Positions 43,169 through 51,945 are shown, numbered from the stretch's first letter. The stretch is DNA of 64,000 bases from JAXGMV01 sp040772085 (GCA_040772085.1 JAXGYU010000001.1:2542001-2606000), one strand, 5' to 3'. Notes: generated from the letters alone by a model not told the origin. Program-made: numbers and translations.

Positions 43169-44665
43169 ATGAGCAATGACAGCGTGACTCCCGTCCGGGT
43201 GCGTTTTGCCCCCTCACCAACCGGATCCCTGCATATCGCGGGCGCAAGGACCGCACTGTACAACTACTTGCTGGCAAAATCGCGCGGCGGTGAATTTATC
43301 CTGCGCATTGAGGATACCGACCGCAAGCGCTATGTTGAAGGCGCCGAGCAGGAGCTGATGGACAGCCTGCGCTGGCTGGGTGTTCAGTGGGATGAAGGGC
43401 CGGATGTGGGCGGTCCGTATGGACCGTACCGTCAGTCCGAGCGCAAGGAAATCTATGCCGAGCATGCACGCAAGCTGATTGCGACGGGACACGCCTATTA
43501 CTGCTTCTGTACGCCGGAGCGGTTGGAACGGGTACACCAGGAACAGCAGAAGAACAAGCAGGCGCCGCGTTATGACCGCCTGTGCCGCAGCCTGTCGCTG
43601 GAAGAAGCCCAAGCCCGGGTTGATGCCGGCGAAAAGCACGTTGTGAGATTCAAGATGCCGCTGGAGGGCTCAACCACTGCCGTTGACCTGCTGCGCGGCC
43701 CGGTCACATTTGAGAATTCCGCGCTGGATGATTTCATCCTGGTCAAGTCTGACGGCTGGGCGTTGTATCACCTGGCGGCGACAGTTGATGATCATCTGAT
43801 GAAGGTCACGCATGTGCTGCGCGGCTCCGAATGGCTGCCGACCTTCCCGCTGCACGCGCTGATCCACCGCGCGTTGGGCGGTCCGGAGCCGGTTTGGGTG
43901 CATTTGTCGGTATTCCTGAAACCAAGCGGCAAAGGCAAGATGAGCAAGCGCGATTCACAGGAAATCATGAAGGATGGCTACTCGATCAACGTCCGGGATT
44001 TCCCGCAGCTTGGCTACCTGCCCGAAGGGCTGGCGAACTGGATTGCGTTGATGGGCTGGAGTTACGACGACCGGACCGAGTTCTTTAACATCCAGGATCT
44101 GGTTGAGAAATTTACGCTTGAGAAGCTCAATCCCGCGCCGGCAGCGATCAACTTTACAAAGCTCGACCATTTCAATGGCCTGCATATCCGCAGTTTGTCA
44201 GTGGACGACCTGGCGGAGAGGCTGCTGCCATACTTTACCGCTGCCGGACTGGCAGCCGATAAGCCGGCGCTGGTGAAGATCACGCCCATCATTCAGGAAC
44301 GAATGACGACCCTTGATGAAGCGGTAGACCTGGCGGGCTTCTTCTTCAGAGATGAAGTCTCACCCAATGCTGAGGAACTGGTCGCCAAGGATCTGACAGC
44401 CGCGCAATCTCTCGAGGTTGCCAGACTTTCGCTGGCAGCGCTGGAGCCACTGCCTGAGATGAAACTGGACGAGGCCGAGCCGGTCATGCGCGAACTTGTG
44501 GAGCGACTGGGCTACAAACCGGGTCAGGTTTTTGGTATTCTGCGCGTTGCCGTAACGGGACAACGCGTCAGCCCGCCGCTGTTTGAATCGATGGAGATCA
44601 TCGGCAAAGAGATTGTGATCGGGAGAATCCGCGCTGCCATCGCGCTGCTTGAAACGCTGAATTAA
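43169..44665 (+). CDS. gltX: Glutamyl-tRNA synthetase
   Basis: Class I synthetase of 498 residues, charging tRNA-Glu and, in organisms without GlnRS, also tRNA-Gln. The signature HIGH appears as HIAG in RFAPSPTGSLHIAGARTALYNY; KMSKS is KMSKRDS in GKGKMSKRDSQEIM. A C-terminal helical anticodon-binding domain follows. The ORF opens at 43124 inside rodA, but GGAGG (43161-43165) directs the ATG at 43169, giving the family N-terminus. It sits immediately upstream of tRNA-Gln(CTG). Confidence 0.97.
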   Translation: MSNDSVTPVRVRFAPSPTGSLHIAGARTALYNYLLAKSRGGEFILRIEDTDRKRYVEGAEQELMDSLRWLGVQWDEGPDVGGPYGPYRQSERKEIYAEHARKLIATGHAYYCFCTPERLERVHQEQQKNKQAPRYDRLCRSLSLEEAQARVDAGEKHVVRFKMPLEGSTTAVDLLRGPVTFENSALDDFILVKSDGWALYHLAATVDDHLMKVTHVLRGSEWLPTFPLHALIHRALGGPEPVWVHLSVFLKPSGKGKMSKRDSQEIMKDGYSINVRDFPQLGYLPEGLANWIALMGWSYDDRTEFFNIQDLVEKFTLEKLNPAPAAINFTKLDHFNGLHIRSLSVDDLAERLLPYFTAAGLAADKPALVKITPIIQERMTTLDEAVDLAGFFFRDEVSPNAEELVAKDLTAAQSLEVARLSLAALEPLPEMKLDEAEPVMRELVERLGYKPGQVFGILRVAVTGQRVSPPLFESMEIIGKEIVIGRIRAAIALLETLN

Positions 44666-44668
44666 ATT

Positions 44669-44696
44669 TTGGCTTCAGGTGTCATTGTGGTATAAT
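44669..44696 (+). promoter_or_regulatory. Promoter of tRNA-Gln
   Basis: Perfect -10 TATAAT (44691-44696) preceded by TGG, giving an extended -10, with a -35-like TTGGCT (44669-44674) and 16-base spacer. The tRNA starts 12 bases after the -10. Confidence 0.6.
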
Positions 44697-44707
44697 CGGC
44701 AAGTCTT

Positions 44708-44778
44708 TGGGGATTCGTCTAACGGCAGGACAGCGGACTCTGAATTCGTATGTGGAGGTTCGAATCCTTCATCCCCAG
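44708..44778 (+). tRNA. tRNA-Gln (anticodon CTG)
   Basis: About 71 bases. Acceptor TGGGGAT pairs with ATCCCCA; discriminator G as in tRNA-Gln. The U1:A72 pair is typical of glutamine tRNAs. Anticodon arm GCGGA/TTCGT with loop CTCTGAA, anticodon CTG (reads CAG). T-arm GGAGG TTCGAAT CCTTC. CCA is not encoded. Confidence 0.94.
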
Positions 44779-44781
44779 TAA

Positions 44782-44807
44782 AAAAACAGCCCATTCGGGC
44801 TGTTTTT
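44782..44807. terminator. Bidirectional intrinsic terminator
   Basis: Perfect 11-bp stem AAAAACAGCCC / GGGCTGTTTTT with ATTC loop. A-run on one arm and T-run on the other make it work both ways: plus strand for gltX/tRNA-Gln and minus strand for argH. Confidence 0.92.
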
Positions 44808-44831
44808 CGTTTATCCGGTTATTGTTATGGT

Positions 44832-46202
44832 TCAGGCAGCAAGCGCCTCTTTCGCTGCCTTTATCTGATTTTTGAAGGCTTTTTTGCCTGTCCCGCCGAT
44901 GGCGTTGCGCTGGTTGACCGAATATTCCGCGTTGATGGTTGAAAGCATCGCTACTTCAAATTGCGGATAAATCACCTGCCATTCGCCAACTGTCAACTGA
45001 TCGATGCCTTTCTTCGCGGCGATCGCTTTAGCGACTGCCTGACCGGCGATATGGTGCGCCTGGCGGAAGGGGATGCCCTTCTTGACAAGAAAGTCAGCTA
45101 CATCCGTGGCGAACATGTAGCTGTCAACAGCCGCGGCGGTTTTATCCGTGGCCGCGGTCAGTGTGTCAACCGTGCCTTCCAGCACTTCCAGGGTCTGAAT
45201 CACCAGATCGTAAGTCGCGAAGGTCAGCTTCTTGTCATCCTGCAGGTCCTTGTCGTAGGCGGAGGGCAGGGCTTTGAGCAGCGTCAGCAGGCTGGTCAGA
45301 TTGCCGATGCCGGCGGCTGATTTGCCGCGCACCAGCTCGAAGATATCCGGATTCTTCTTTTGTGGCATCAGACTGGAGCCGGTTGAGAAGGCGTCATCCA
45401 AAATCAGGAAGCAAAATTCCGAACTGGCGTACAGGATGACCATTTCGCTCAATTTGGCGAGGTGCAGCAGGAGCAGCGAGCAGTTGAACTGAAATTCTGC
45501 CAGGAAATCACGGTCACTGACCGCGTCCAGGCTGTTCTGCGCTACCTTGTCGTAGCCCATCACAGCCGCCACCAGCTCGCGGTCAATTGGAAAGGCGGTG
45601 CCTGCCAGCGCCCCGCATCCCAACGGTGAAACCAGCGTATGCTCGAGGTTGGTGAGGAAGCGCTGCTTATCGCGTTCCAGCGACCAGAAATGTGACATTA
45701 ACTGATGTCCGAGCAGCACAGGCTGAGCCCGCTGCAGATGTGTGTAGCCGGGGAGGATCACGTCCTGCCATTCGACTGACTTGTTCAGCAGGACCTCCTG
45801 AAAGTCACGGATGGCGTTGACCACTTTGGGGAGTCGTCTTGCCAGCCACGAACGGATATCAGAAGCCACCTGGTCGTTACGGCTGCGGCCAGTATGCAGT
45901 TTGCCGGCAAGCGGTCCGATCATGTCAGTCAGCGCGCGCTCGACGGCGGTATGGATGTCTTCATCACCTTCTTTGTAAACGAAGGTACCGTTTTCAAAAG
46001 CATCGCTGATGCGGGTCAGCCCCTGGGCGATCAGCGCGAACTCATCCGCGCTGATCACTTTGGCTGCCATCAGTCCGGTTGCCCAGCTGATGCTGTTCTC
46101 GATGTCTTCCTGTGCCATGACGTGATCGAACGACAACGATTCGTTATACGCCCAGGCGTATGGGTTCATTCGTCCGGTAAATCTGCTCGTCCACAACTGC
46201 AT
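44832..46202 (-). CDS. argH: Argininosuccinate lyase
   Basis: Last step of arginine synthesis: argininosuccinate to arginine and fumarate. The 456-residue protein belongs to the fumarase/aspartase superfamily with its three conserved regions: HTGRSRNDQVASD; the catalytic His region GYTHLQRAQPVLLGHQLMSH; and the signature loop GSSLMPQKKNPDIFELVRGK. The start ATG at 46202 has a GGAG 8 bases upstream. It is 17 bases behind argG in one operon and so under the same leader control. Confidence 0.97.
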   Translation of the reverse strand: MQLWTSRFTGRMNPYAWAYNESLSFDHVMAQEDIENSISWATGLMAAKVISADEFALIAQGLTRISDAFENGTFVYKEGDEDIHTAVERALTDMIGPLAGKLHTGRSRNDQVASDIRSWLARRLPKVVNAIRDFQEVLLNKSVEWQDVILPGYTHLQRAQPVLLGHQLMSHFWSLERDKQRFLTNLEHTLVSPLGCGALAGTAFPIDRELVAAVMGYDKVAQNSLDAVSDRDFLAEFQFNCSLLLLHLAKLSEMVILYASSEFCFLILDDAFSTGSSLMPQKKNPDIFELVRGKSAAGIGNLTSLLTLLKALPSAYDKDLQDDKKLTFATYDLVIQTLEVLEGTVDTLTAATDKTAAAVDSYMFATDVADFLVKKGIPFRQAHHIAGQAVAKAIAAKKGIDQLTVGEWQVIYPQFEVAMLSTINAEYSVNQRNAIGGTGKKAFKNQIKAAKEALAA

Positions 46203-46219
46203 GGCTTTACTCCGTAGTT

Positions 46220-47482
46220 TTAGTCACGAACCAGGTTTGCGGTAGCTTCGTAATGCTTCTGGATATTATTTTCATACATCTTTGCCAGCGCGCCAACCTT
46301 CAGCGGCAAGCCAAACAGGTGAATGAAGCCTTCCGCGTCAGCCTGATTGTAGACTTCGTCACGCCCAAAGGAGGCGAAGTCCTCACGATAGAGACTGTTG
46401 GGGCTCTTGCGCCCGATCGGCATGACATTGCCCTTGTACAGTTTCAGCTTGACTGAGCCGCTGACAACCTTTTGTGTCGATTCGAAGAAGGCATCGCAAG
46501 CCTCACGCAGCGGGGTGAACCACAAGCCGTCGTAGATCAAGTCAGCATATTTCAGGGCTACCTGTTGCTGGAAGTGCAGGGTGTTCTTGTCCAGACAGAC
46601 CATCTCCAGTTCCTGGTGCGCCAGGTAAAGCAGGGTGCCGCCGGGCGTCTCATAAACACCATGTGACTTCATGCCCACCAGACGATTCTCGACGATATCG
46701 GCACGGCCAATCGAGTGTAACCCGCCGACTTCATTCAGTTTGGTGATCAGTTGCAGCGGGGTCATGTTCTCGTTGTTAACCGATACCGGCATGCCGTGTT
46801 CAAATTCAATGGTGATGATCTCCGGTTTGTCGGGAGCTTCTTCGGGTGAGTTGGTGAGGGTGTACATATCCTCTTCCGGCTCCAGCCACGGGTTCTCCAG
46901 CGGTCCACCCTCATGCGAGATGTGCCACAGGTTGCGATCGCGCGAGTAGATGGATTTGCGGGAAGCGGTTACCGGGATGTTGTATTTCTCGGCATAGTCT
47001 AGCGCGTCTTCACGCGAGCGGATATCCCAGATGCGCCAGGGCGCGATGACTTTCAGCCGGGGATCCAGCGCCATGTAGGTCAGCTCGAAGCGCACCTGGT
47101 CATTGCCCTTGCCGGTACAGCCATGGGCAACGGCATCCGCGCCTTCCTGATGGGCAATCTCGACCTGTTTCTTGGCGATCAGCGGGCGGGCAATCGATGT
47201 GCCCAGAAGGTATTTGTTCTCGTAAATAGCACCAGAACGAACGAGTTTGAAGATGTAGTCTTTGACCAGCTCTTCACGCAGGTCCTTGATGATCAGTTTG
47301 CTGGCGCCTGAGTTGAGCGCCTTTTCTTCCAGACCATCCAGCTCCTCATATTGTCCGACATCCGCGGCGTAGCAGATCACTTCACAGTCATAGTTTTCCT
47401 TCAGCCACTTGACGATGACCGATGTATCGAGACCGCCTGAGTAGGCCAATACAACTTTCTTGATGCTTTTATCGAGAACCAT
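46220..47482 (-). CDS. argG: Argininosuccinate synthase
   Basis: Joins citrulline and aspartate with ATP. 420 residues; N-terminal PP-loop VVLAYSGGLDTSVIVKWL, then the citrulline/aspartate-binding AHGCTGKGNDQVRFELTY, and the segment SIYSRDRNLWHISHEGG. The C-terminal oligomerisation tail runs somewhat longer than in short forms. A GGGAGG 5 bases before the ATG at 47482 fixes the start. Upstream lie a strong hairpin terminator and a leader ORF with consecutive Arg codons, so transcription into argGH is probably attenuated by arginine supply. Confidence 0.97.
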   Translation of the reverse strand: MVLDKSIKKVVLAYSGGLDTSVIVKWLKENYDCEVICYAADVGQYEELDGLEEKALNSGASKLIIKDLREELVKDYIFKLVRSGAIYENKYLLGTSIARPLIAKKQVEIAHQEGADAVAHGCTGKGNDQVRFELTYMALDPRLKVIAPWRIWDIRSREDALDYAEKYNIPVTASRKSIYSRDRNLWHISHEGGPLENPWLEPEEDMYTLTNSPEEAPDKPEIITIEFEHGMPVSVNNENMTPLQLITKLNEVGGLHSIGRADIVENRLVGMKSHGVYETPGGTLLYLAHQELEMVCLDKNTLHFQQQVALKYADLIYDGLWFTPLREACDAFFESTQKVVSGSVKLKLYKGNVMPIGRKSPNSLYREDFASFGRDEVYNQADAEGFIHLFGLPLKVGALAKMYENNIQKHYEATANLVRD

Positions 47483-47499
47483 GGGTGCCTCCCTGATTA

Positions 47500-47530
47500 A
47501 AAAAATAAGGTCTTCCTCCGGGAAGACCTT
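47500..47530 (-). terminator. Attenuator terminator upstream of argG
   Basis: Minus strand: 10-bp perfect stem AAGGTCTTCC / GGAAGACCTT (47530-47521 / 47516-47507), loop CGGA, then A and seven T. It lies 18 bases before the argG ATG with no complete gene between it and the upstream promoter other than the short leader ORF, so it can only end leader transcripts. The 3' arm (with A47517) can alternatively pair with AGGTTCCT (47574-47567) at the end of the leader ORF, a candidate antiterminator with a two-base bulge. Confidence 0.88.
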
Positions 47531-47556
47531 TTGCTGACAATCACAACTGACTCAAA

Positions 47557-47625
47557 TCAACGCGAAAGGAACCTGCCTGAGGAGGGTTCGGATTCGAGTG
47601 ATCGTCGTCGCAGTTGGCTGAACAT
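47557..47625 (-). CDS. Arg-rich leader peptide of argGH (attenuation)
   Basis: A 22-codon ORF, beginning MFSQLRRR, with three consecutive CGA Arg codons at positions 6-8 and two further Arg codons, the last just before the TGA. It begins about 4 bases after the predicted start of transcription, so it is nearly leaderless and has no clear ribosome site. A 16-bp helix can form between 47606-47591 (the Arg-codon region) and 47558-47536, with a 7-base bulge. A ribosome stalled at the CGA codons would block this and leave 47574-47567 free to disrupt the terminator. A ribosome reaching the stop would cover that segment and allow termination. Expression and regulation are inferred; the ORF and hairpins are seen directly. 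Confidence 0.72.
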   Translation of the reverse strand: MFSQLRRRSLESEPSSGRFLSR

Positions 47626-47635
47626 ATCAACAACA

Positions 47636-47664
47636 CTTTTAACACGCATGATTATTTTTGTCAA
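47636..47664 (-). promoter_or_regulatory. Promoter of the argGH leader
   Basis: Minus strand: perfect -35 TTGACA (47664-47659), 17-base spacer, -10 TAAAAG (47641-47636) preceded by TGT, giving an extended -10. Predicted start near 47629. Confidence 0.75.
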
Positions 47665-47840
47665 GAGATGATACAGTGAAAACTAACTTTTCCTTGCGAT
47701 TAATGTTGTTTATAATAGTTATTACTACCGGTGACTCCCACAGTACGTTTAATGAATGACTTCTCAGCAAATTAATTGATCAAATCTCTCAGGATCGTCC
47801 ATCAACGATTCTTCAAAATTTCACGATCAATGGAGGAAGC

Positions 47841-49262
47841 ATGGGTGCAAAACAGAACGTGATCCAATGGATCGAAGACAATCGCGATACCTATATTGCC
47901 ATGTCGGACGCGATTTGGGATAAGCCGGAAGTTGCCTTCCACGAGTTTTTCGCGTCGAAACTTCAGGCTGATTTCTTGGCGGAACAGGGTTTTAACGTCC
48001 GCTGGGATATCTCGGGCATTAATACTGCCTTTATCGCTGAGTATGGCAGCGGTAAGCCTATCCTTGGGTTTGCCGGCGAATACGACGCGCTCAAGGGGCT
48101 TTCGCAGAAACGTCAGCCGACGAAAGAGGCGCTTGTTGAAGGCGGAAATGGACAGGGCTGCGGGCATAATCTCCTTGGTGTCGCGCATCTTGCGGCGGTT
48201 GCAGCGCTCAAACACTGGATGCAGGAAAACAATGTTCCAGGCACCATCCGTTATTACGGCTGTCCCGCGGAAGAGAATGGCGCTGCGAAAACCTTCATGG
48301 CACGCGATGGTTTATTCGACGACCTGGATGCAGGCTTCAATTTCCACCCGATGTATGCGAACACCGCCATGAAAGGCAGCATGGTCGGGGCGTTTAATAT
48401 CAAGTACCGCTTCCATGGCAAGTCAGCGCACGCCGGCGCCGCTCCGCATCTCGGACGATCCGCGCTTGATGCGGTCGAGCTGATGAATGTTGGTGTGAAC
48501 TACCTGCGTGAGCATGTGACGGGTGATGTGCGCATGCATTATGCCATCACCCATGGCGGTGATGTGCCCAACGTTGTTCCGCCTGAAGCGGAGGTCTGGT
48601 ATTACCTGCGCGCGCATTTGCCTGAAACGATGAATGATGTCATGCTGCGGGTCAGAGATGTTGCCAATGGCGCTGCTCTCATGACCGGGACAAAGCTGGA
48701 AGAACTGTTCGGTTCCGGCTTGAGCAGCATGTTGAGCAATACCTATCTTGCGGACTTGCAATACGAAAACATGAAGGTGATCGGACCCATTCAACACACT
48801 AAAGAGGAAATCGAATTCGCCAGAAAAATAAATGAAGGGTATCCAAAAGGGACGGCGGAGGCCATCGCTCAGGCTTTCGGTATGCCGGTAACGATGGTGA
48901 AGGATCCGATACTGTCCGAGAACTATGCACCGATGGACGAGGGCAAGATGGTTACTGGGTCCACTGATGTCGGCGATATGAGCTGGTGCACGCCACTCAG
49001 CATGCTGATGACTGCCTGCTGGACGACCGCTTCGGTAGGCCATAGCTGGGGCATCACAGCTACCTCAGGCACGTCTATCGGTCACAAGGGCATGCTGCAT
49101 GCAGCCAAGATCATGGCTCTTTCCGCGATGGATTTGCTGACAGACCCGGAACATCTGAAGAAAATACGGGCAGAATTTGATCAGCAGCTCGCGAGTTACG
49201 GCGGATATACAAACCCGATTCCCGAACACATCAAACCGCCCAGGTTTGAGCCTGAGGCGTGA
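47841..49262 (+). CDS. M20D amidohydrolase (AbgB-like)
   Basis: Zinc peptidase/amidohydrolase of 473 residues, most like p-aminobenzoyl-glutamate hydrolase subunit B and related aminoacylases. Metal and catalytic motifs are GFAGEYDAL, the Cys/His pair in GNGQGCGHNLLG, CPAEENG with the catalytic Glu, and the C-terminal ligand His in SGTSIGHKGM. A lid/dimerisation insertion runs from about residue 190 (FHGKSAHAGAAPH). GGAGGAA precedes the ATG at 47841. A TATAAT at 47711-47716 may be the -10 box. Substrate is not determined; relatives cleave N-acyl amino acids or folate breakdown products. Confidence 0.92.
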   Translation: MGAKQNVIQWIEDNRDTYIAMSDAIWDKPEVAFHEFFASKLQADFLAEQGFNVRWDISGINTAFIAEYGSGKPILGFAGEYDALKGLSQKRQPTKEALVEGGNGQGCGHNLLGVAHLAAVAALKHWMQENNVPGTIRYYGCPAEENGAAKTFMARDGLFDDLDAGFNFHPMYANTAMKGSMVGAFNIKYRFHGKSAHAGAAPHLGRSALDAVELMNVGVNYLREHVTGDVRMHYAITHGGDVPNVVPPEAEVWYYLRAHLPETMNDVMLRVRDVANGAALMTGTKLEELFGSGLSSMLSNTYLADLQYENMKVIGPIQHTKEEIEFARKINEGYPKGTAEAIAQAFGMPVTMVKDPILSENYAPMDEGKMVTGSTDVGDMSWCTPLSMLMTACWTTASVGHSWGITATSGTSIGHKGMLHAAKIMALSAMDLLTDPEHLKKIRAEFDQQLASYGGYTNPIPEHIKPPRFEPEA

Positions 49263-49283
49263 TAGAGCACTAGCTAACAAAAA

Positions 49284-49312
49284 AATAAGCCTGTCAAAGT
49301 GACAGGCTTATT
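49284..49312 (-). terminator. Intrinsic terminator of the GTPase gene
   Basis: Perfect 13-bp stem (49284-49296 / 49300-49312), 3-base loop. On the minus strand it is followed by a T-run; the stem begins within the GTPase stop codon. It may also stop plus-strand transcripts from the M20 gene, though less efficiently. Confidence 0.85.
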
Positions 49313-50531
49313 CATCGAATATTGGGTCCTGGATGTTGTCACTCAACGTATCTTTGACAATATCTTTAATCGCCTCTTTATTCTTCTTCCCTTTCACCAA
49401 CCCCTTTAAGGAGAGGATCAATTTGTCAGAGACTGCCTTGCTGATTGCCTTCATCCGGTTGTTGGAGAGCTTCTCCCCTCGTTCGAACCAGATCGCGGCC
49501 GCATAACCCATCGCGACAGTAGTTGACGCCGCAATAGCGACGCTCAGTATCCAGCCCGGCACGCCGCTCAGCTTGCTGAGTTCATAGAACAGCGTCCGGC
49601 CGAGGAAAGCAACGCCGAAGGTGACCACCAATTCTCTGGCGCGGGCGAAATTGATCTTGTAATTGTAGATGCGGGCGATTCCCAGCACCATGGTGGTCTG
49701 CGTGATCAAAAGCGGCGCGAAATCGAGAAAGGGCAAGGGCGTGAGGGCGATCGCCGCTGCAATGGTGGCTGAATTGGTGATGGTCTTGTACGCCAGCTTC
49801 CAGCGATATTCGGGGAACGCTTCACCGAGCGCTGCTACCAGCCCCGGCTCGGAGACCGCGATCGCCAGCACCACCTGTTCGATGTTCTGACCATCACGCG
49901 CGGAAATCGGGATAACCTGTTCAGGCTCGACCTGCAGCTTGGCGGCAGTCGATTGCAGCACCTCTTCCTGATCCTTGCGCACCAGGTCGATTTTATTCAG
50001 AACGATGATGAAAGGTTTACCAAGCGCGCGGAAGCGCTCGAATAACGCCACCTCGGATGCCTTGATACCCTGTACCGGGTCAAACATGATGACCAGAAAG
50101 TCAGCGCCATTGGCAGCGGCGAACGCCTGCTGATGCTCTGCCTCACCCAGAGTTCCAATCTGATCGGCGCCGGGCGTATCGACCACGGCGAACAGACCTG
50201 TATCGGCCAATTGGTTCTCGCGGGTTGTCCCTGGTACAGGGCTCACCTTGGCGTGGTCAGCTTTGCTGGTGACCAGTTGGTTATACAGGGTTGATTTGCC
50301 GACATTGGCAGGGCCAACGATCGCCACCCGATGTTTACTGCCGAACGTGCCGCGGAGATGGCTGGCGGACATCGTCAGCAGGGTACGCATCAGCGCGGTT
50401 TCAGTCGGGAGACCGTTTGCCCAATTGAGCAAGTTTTTCTTGTCAGCCGGAGATAACGACTGCCATAACGCCAGGATAATCGCCTGGCTGTCTTTTGGCA
50501 TTTTCTTCAAGAGATCTTCGAATACGCTCAT
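49308..50531 (-). CDS. Membrane-associated Era-like GTPase with DUF697-type domain
   Basis: A 407-residue GTPase. A ~60-residue helical lead precedes the G domain: G1 GPANVGKST, G2 PGTTRENQL, G3 DTPGADQIG, G4 LNKIDLV and a plausible G5 ISARDG. The C-terminal part has two or three hydrophobic helices (TIAAAIALTPLPFLDFAPLLI and LSGVPGWILSVAIAASTTVAMGYAAAIW), as in YcjF/DUF697 proteins. It ends in a Lys/Asp-rich tail. Function of such GTPases is poorly known (envelope stress or ribosome-linked roles are proposed). GAGGG precedes the ATG. Confidence 0.87.
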   Translation of the reverse strand: MSVFEDLLKKMPKDSQAIILALWQSLSPADKKNLLNWANGLPTETALMRTLLTMSASHLRGTFGSKHRVAIVGPANVGKSTLYNQLVTSKADHAKVSPVPGTTRENQLADTGLFAVVDTPGADQIGTLGEAEHQQAFAAANGADFLVIMFDPVQGIKASEVALFERFRALGKPFIIVLNKIDLVRKDQEEVLQSTAAKLQVEPEQVIPISARDGQNIEQVVLAIAVSEPGLVAALGEAFPEYRWKLAYKTITNSATIAAAIALTPLPFLDFAPLLITQTTMVLGIARIYNYKINFARARELVVTFGVAFLGRTLFYELSKLSGVPGWILSVAIAASTTVAMGYAAAIWFERGEKLSNNRMKAISKAVSDKLILSLKGLVKGKKNKEAIKDIVKDTLSDNIQDPIFDE

Positions 50532-50606
50532 TTACCCTCAATTAACCATTAATTAAGTGATTATACATGAAGCGATTTACATGCAGCGCCTGAATGATTG
50601 GAATTC

Positions 50607-51860
50607 TTAGAGTGAGGGATCTGCCGCAGGGGTTGATTTCTGGATTTTTTGGTGGACAAAGAAGTAAAGAATCAGTGCCGCCAGCAATGAGCATATCGCG
50701 CCCAGGTTGAATGTGGCGCGGAAGTTGATCGCATCCGCCAGCCATCCGCCGATGACCGGCGCGAGGATGGTCGCGGGTGCCATGATGGTGTTGGAAATGC
50801 CGACGAAGTAGGGGCGGTCACTTTCGTAGCCGAAGTCCATGACGAAGGCGATGGCGATGGTCCAGGCGACCGTGTTCGCGATGCCCGCCAGCACAAAGAC
50901 CAGGTAGAACCAGTTCAGATGCGGCGCGTAAGCAGCAATGATGCACGAAAAGAAACCACTGATCAGGCCGAAGATCATGACATACTTTCGGTTCCAGCGG
51001 TCTGAGATCCAGCCCAGCACAGGATTCGCGATCACCTGCGTGAACATCATGATCCCCAGCATCAGCCCGGCCATCGGTTTTGACATGTCGAACTGCCGAG
51101 TGGCATAGACAACATAAAACGCGATGCCCACCAGACTGAATTGTGTCAGCCAGCGCGTGACCAGGAACCAGGAAAAGCCCGGATTATTCGAGAGGGTGCG
51201 CTTGATCAACTGAGTCAATGGCACGTCCTGCCCGTGATGGATGACCACCTCATGCTCATTCTCGCGGGTCATATTCAGGAAGAGCCAGGAGATCATCGTG
51301 AAGATGCCGGCCAGCGTGAATATCAATGTAAACCCTGTCGACCCTGTGAATTTGTCGAGCATCAGACCAGCTAACACAGACGCCAGACTGGTGAAAAGTG
51401 ACGAGCCCGAGCTTTGCAGCCCGAAGAAGGTTGCCAGATAGGACGACGGGATGATTTTTGCCAGCAGATTTTGCCAGCCGTTGCCGGCAAGTCCGCCGCC
51501 GATACCCTGCCAGACCAGCATCATCAGGCTGAGCGCGATCGCCAGATCTTTGCCCAGGTACTGGCTGAACAACGCGATCAGCGCTAGTCCAAAGAAGGGG
51601 ACGCGTTCATGGATGGTGAGCATCATCACCAGCGGCTTGAAGCGGGTAACTTTGGAGGTATGCTGTGCCATGAAGAGCTGCGGCAGCTGCCAGCCCATTG
51701 AATGGATGGCGGGTATCAGTCCCAGAATGACCGCGGAATCGGTCAGGGTCATCATGAAGAGCGGAATAGTAGCGTTGAAGGACGCGAAGCCGACACCGAA
51801 GCCAAAGAAGCAGCCATCAATGATGTTTACAATGTAGTTGTGCTTGAGGTCCTTGTCCAT
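50607..51860 (-). CDS. Major facilitator superfamily transporter
   Basis: A 417-residue MFS protein with about twelve membrane helices in two halves. The second-half loop reads GWISDRWNRKYVMIFG, a good form of the MFS motif A. The N-half equivalent is weak (AQHTSKVTRFKPLVMM). It is of the drug/uptake transporter kind without diagnostic substrate residues. Its C-terminus is charged and faces the cytoplasm. It is 75 bases upstream of the GTPase gene on the same strand; co-transcription is possible but not evident. Confidence 0.9.
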   Translation of the reverse strand: MDKDLKHNYIVNIIDGCFFGFGVGFASFNATIPLFMMTLTDSAVILGLIPAIHSMGWQLPQLFMAQHTSKVTRFKPLVMMLTIHERVPFFGLALIALFSQYLGKDLAIALSLMMLVWQGIGGGLAGNGWQNLLAKIIPSSYLATFFGLQSSGSSLFTSLASVLAGLMLDKFTGSTGFTLIFTLAGIFTMISWLFLNMTRENEHEVVIHHGQDVPLTQLIKRTLSNNPGFSWFLVTRWLTQFSLVGIAFYVVYATRQFDMSKPMAGLMLGIMMFTQVIANPVLGWISDRWNRKYVMIFGLISGFFSCIIAAYAPHLNWFYLVFVLAGIANTVAWTIAIAFVMDFGYESDRPYFVGISNTIMAPATILAPVIGGWLADAINFRATFNLGAICSLLAALILYFFVHQKIQKSTPAADPSL

Positions 51861-51877
51861 CAGTGCTGTCCATACAA

Positions 51878-51904
51878 ACAGGGTTCCGTTTGTCGGAACC
51901 CTGT
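51878..51904 (-). terminator. Hairpin terminator downstream of the DUF1540-like gene
   Basis: Perfect 10-bp stem ACAGGGTTCC / GGAACCCTGT (51878-51887 / 51895-51904) with a 7-base loop. The minus-strand side has only a short T-run (TTTGT), so termination is probably partial. It lies 18 bases before the MFS start and could also affect that transcript's leader. Confidence 0.6.
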
Positions 51905-51945
51905 GTGAATATCAGAATTGTCTCAAACAGGTTTGCTGATGTCGA

